Shown piece after piece: positions 63,998 through 64,000 of a stretch of 64,000 nt of DNA. The notes beneath the pieces were generated by a model that was given only the letters and a program-made list of their open reading frames with translations, made no database searches and was not told the DNA's origin. The DNA is taken from NCBI RefSeq assembly GCF_002850605.1, contig NZ_NXGB01000004.1, forward strand, positions 124,001-188,000. The letters run 5' to 3'. Numbering within the stretch: position 1 is the first letter of the stretch; the number at the start of each line of letters is the position of its first letter. Source of the stretch: Pasteurella oralis. GTDB lineage: Bacteria > Pseudomonadota > Gammaproteobacteria > Enterobacterales > Pasteurellaceae. The position numbers were made by a program, and so were the translations under genes.

Positions 63998-64000
63998 ATG
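63998..64000 (+). CDS. Start codon of the next gene
   Basis: An ATG ends the window, preceded by AAGGAGGTG at 7-base spacing, a near-perfect ribosome site. Only the first codon is visible, so the product is unknown; from memory, H. influenzae has aroE after cysE. Confidence 0.6.

Noticed and set aside
1-64000. tRNA, rRNA, CRISPR arrays, insertion sequences, phase-variable simple repeats
   Set aside because: I found no cloverleaf sequences with conserved T-loops, no rRNA-like stretches, no regular repeat-spacer pattern, no transposase and no long tetranucleotide tracts. A structured RNA search would be needed to exclude small RNAs.

Overview
The window is chromosomal DNA of a Pasteurellaceae bacterium. 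At least 33 exact copies of the Haemophilus-type DNA uptake sequence AAGTGCGGT (either strand) are scattered through it, often as inverted pairs that double as transcription terminators. This points to the branch with Haemophilus, Pasteurella, Avibacterium and Aggregatibacter. A full-length isocitrate dehydrogenase gene and a MalT-MalP-MalQ locus argue against H. influenzae itself, so a Pasteurella- or Avibacterium-like organism is my inference. No rRNA, tRNA, prophage, insertion sequence or CRISPR array was found. Almost every gene is a recognisable core gene.

Layout. 1-3.2 kb: the N-terminal part of a TonB-dependent receptor behind a Fur-like box, then rpe-gph-trpS. 3.3-5.8 kb: argO-like exporter, ychJ, yihY, dtd. 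5.9-11.7 kb (minus strand): ftsB-ispD-ispF-truD-surE-yqaA-small lipoprotein-nlpD, the E. coli-like order but without pcm and rpoS. 11.9-18.2 kb: icd diverging from rluE-nudJ, an orphan FGGY sugar kinase, transaldolase and tag. 18.3-29.1 kb: lptD, then the maltodextrin locus malT / unknown membrane protein / malP-malQ with MalT boxes. 29.2-38.4 kb: dprA, the complete napFDAGHBC periplasmic nitrate reductase operon behind an FNR-type site, and the divergent nitrate sensor narQ. 38.4-46 kb: an S51 peptidase, murB, a DUF2322-like protein, tehA, a ClsC-like phospholipase D, a DASS transporter and rpoH. 46-50.7 kb: tyrP behind two perfect TyrR boxes, an unknown exported protein, yheS and a MarC-family protein. 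50.7-54.1 kb: the N-acetylmuramic acid locus murR-murQ-murP, where murP has an in-frame stop. 54.2-57.7 kb: glpR, glpG and glpE, with a small trimeric autotransporter and a small membrane protein lying between glpG and glpE. 57.9-64 kb: yjgR, a dcuB-type C4-dicarboxylate carrier behind an FNR-type site, then yibN-secB-gpsA-cysE and the first codon of another gene.

Physiology. The nap operon, NarQ, Dcu carrier and FNR sites describe anaerobic respiration on nitrate and C4-dicarboxylates. MalT/MalP/MalQ handle maltodextrins. DprA and the uptake sequences indicate natural competence.

The most unusual points are: the interrupted murP; a 53-residue lipoprotein that looks like the N-terminal leader of the adjacent NlpD; an NlpD with a duplicated LysM module; two TyrR boxes 114 bp apart at tyrP; a headless trimeric autotransporter with cysteines inside the glp cluster; a 49-codon reading frame directly after, and in frame with, the truD stop; and an uncharacterised two-pass membrane protein with paired cysteines between malT and malP. 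I saw no convincing new multigene system. The items above are the best candidates for follow-up.
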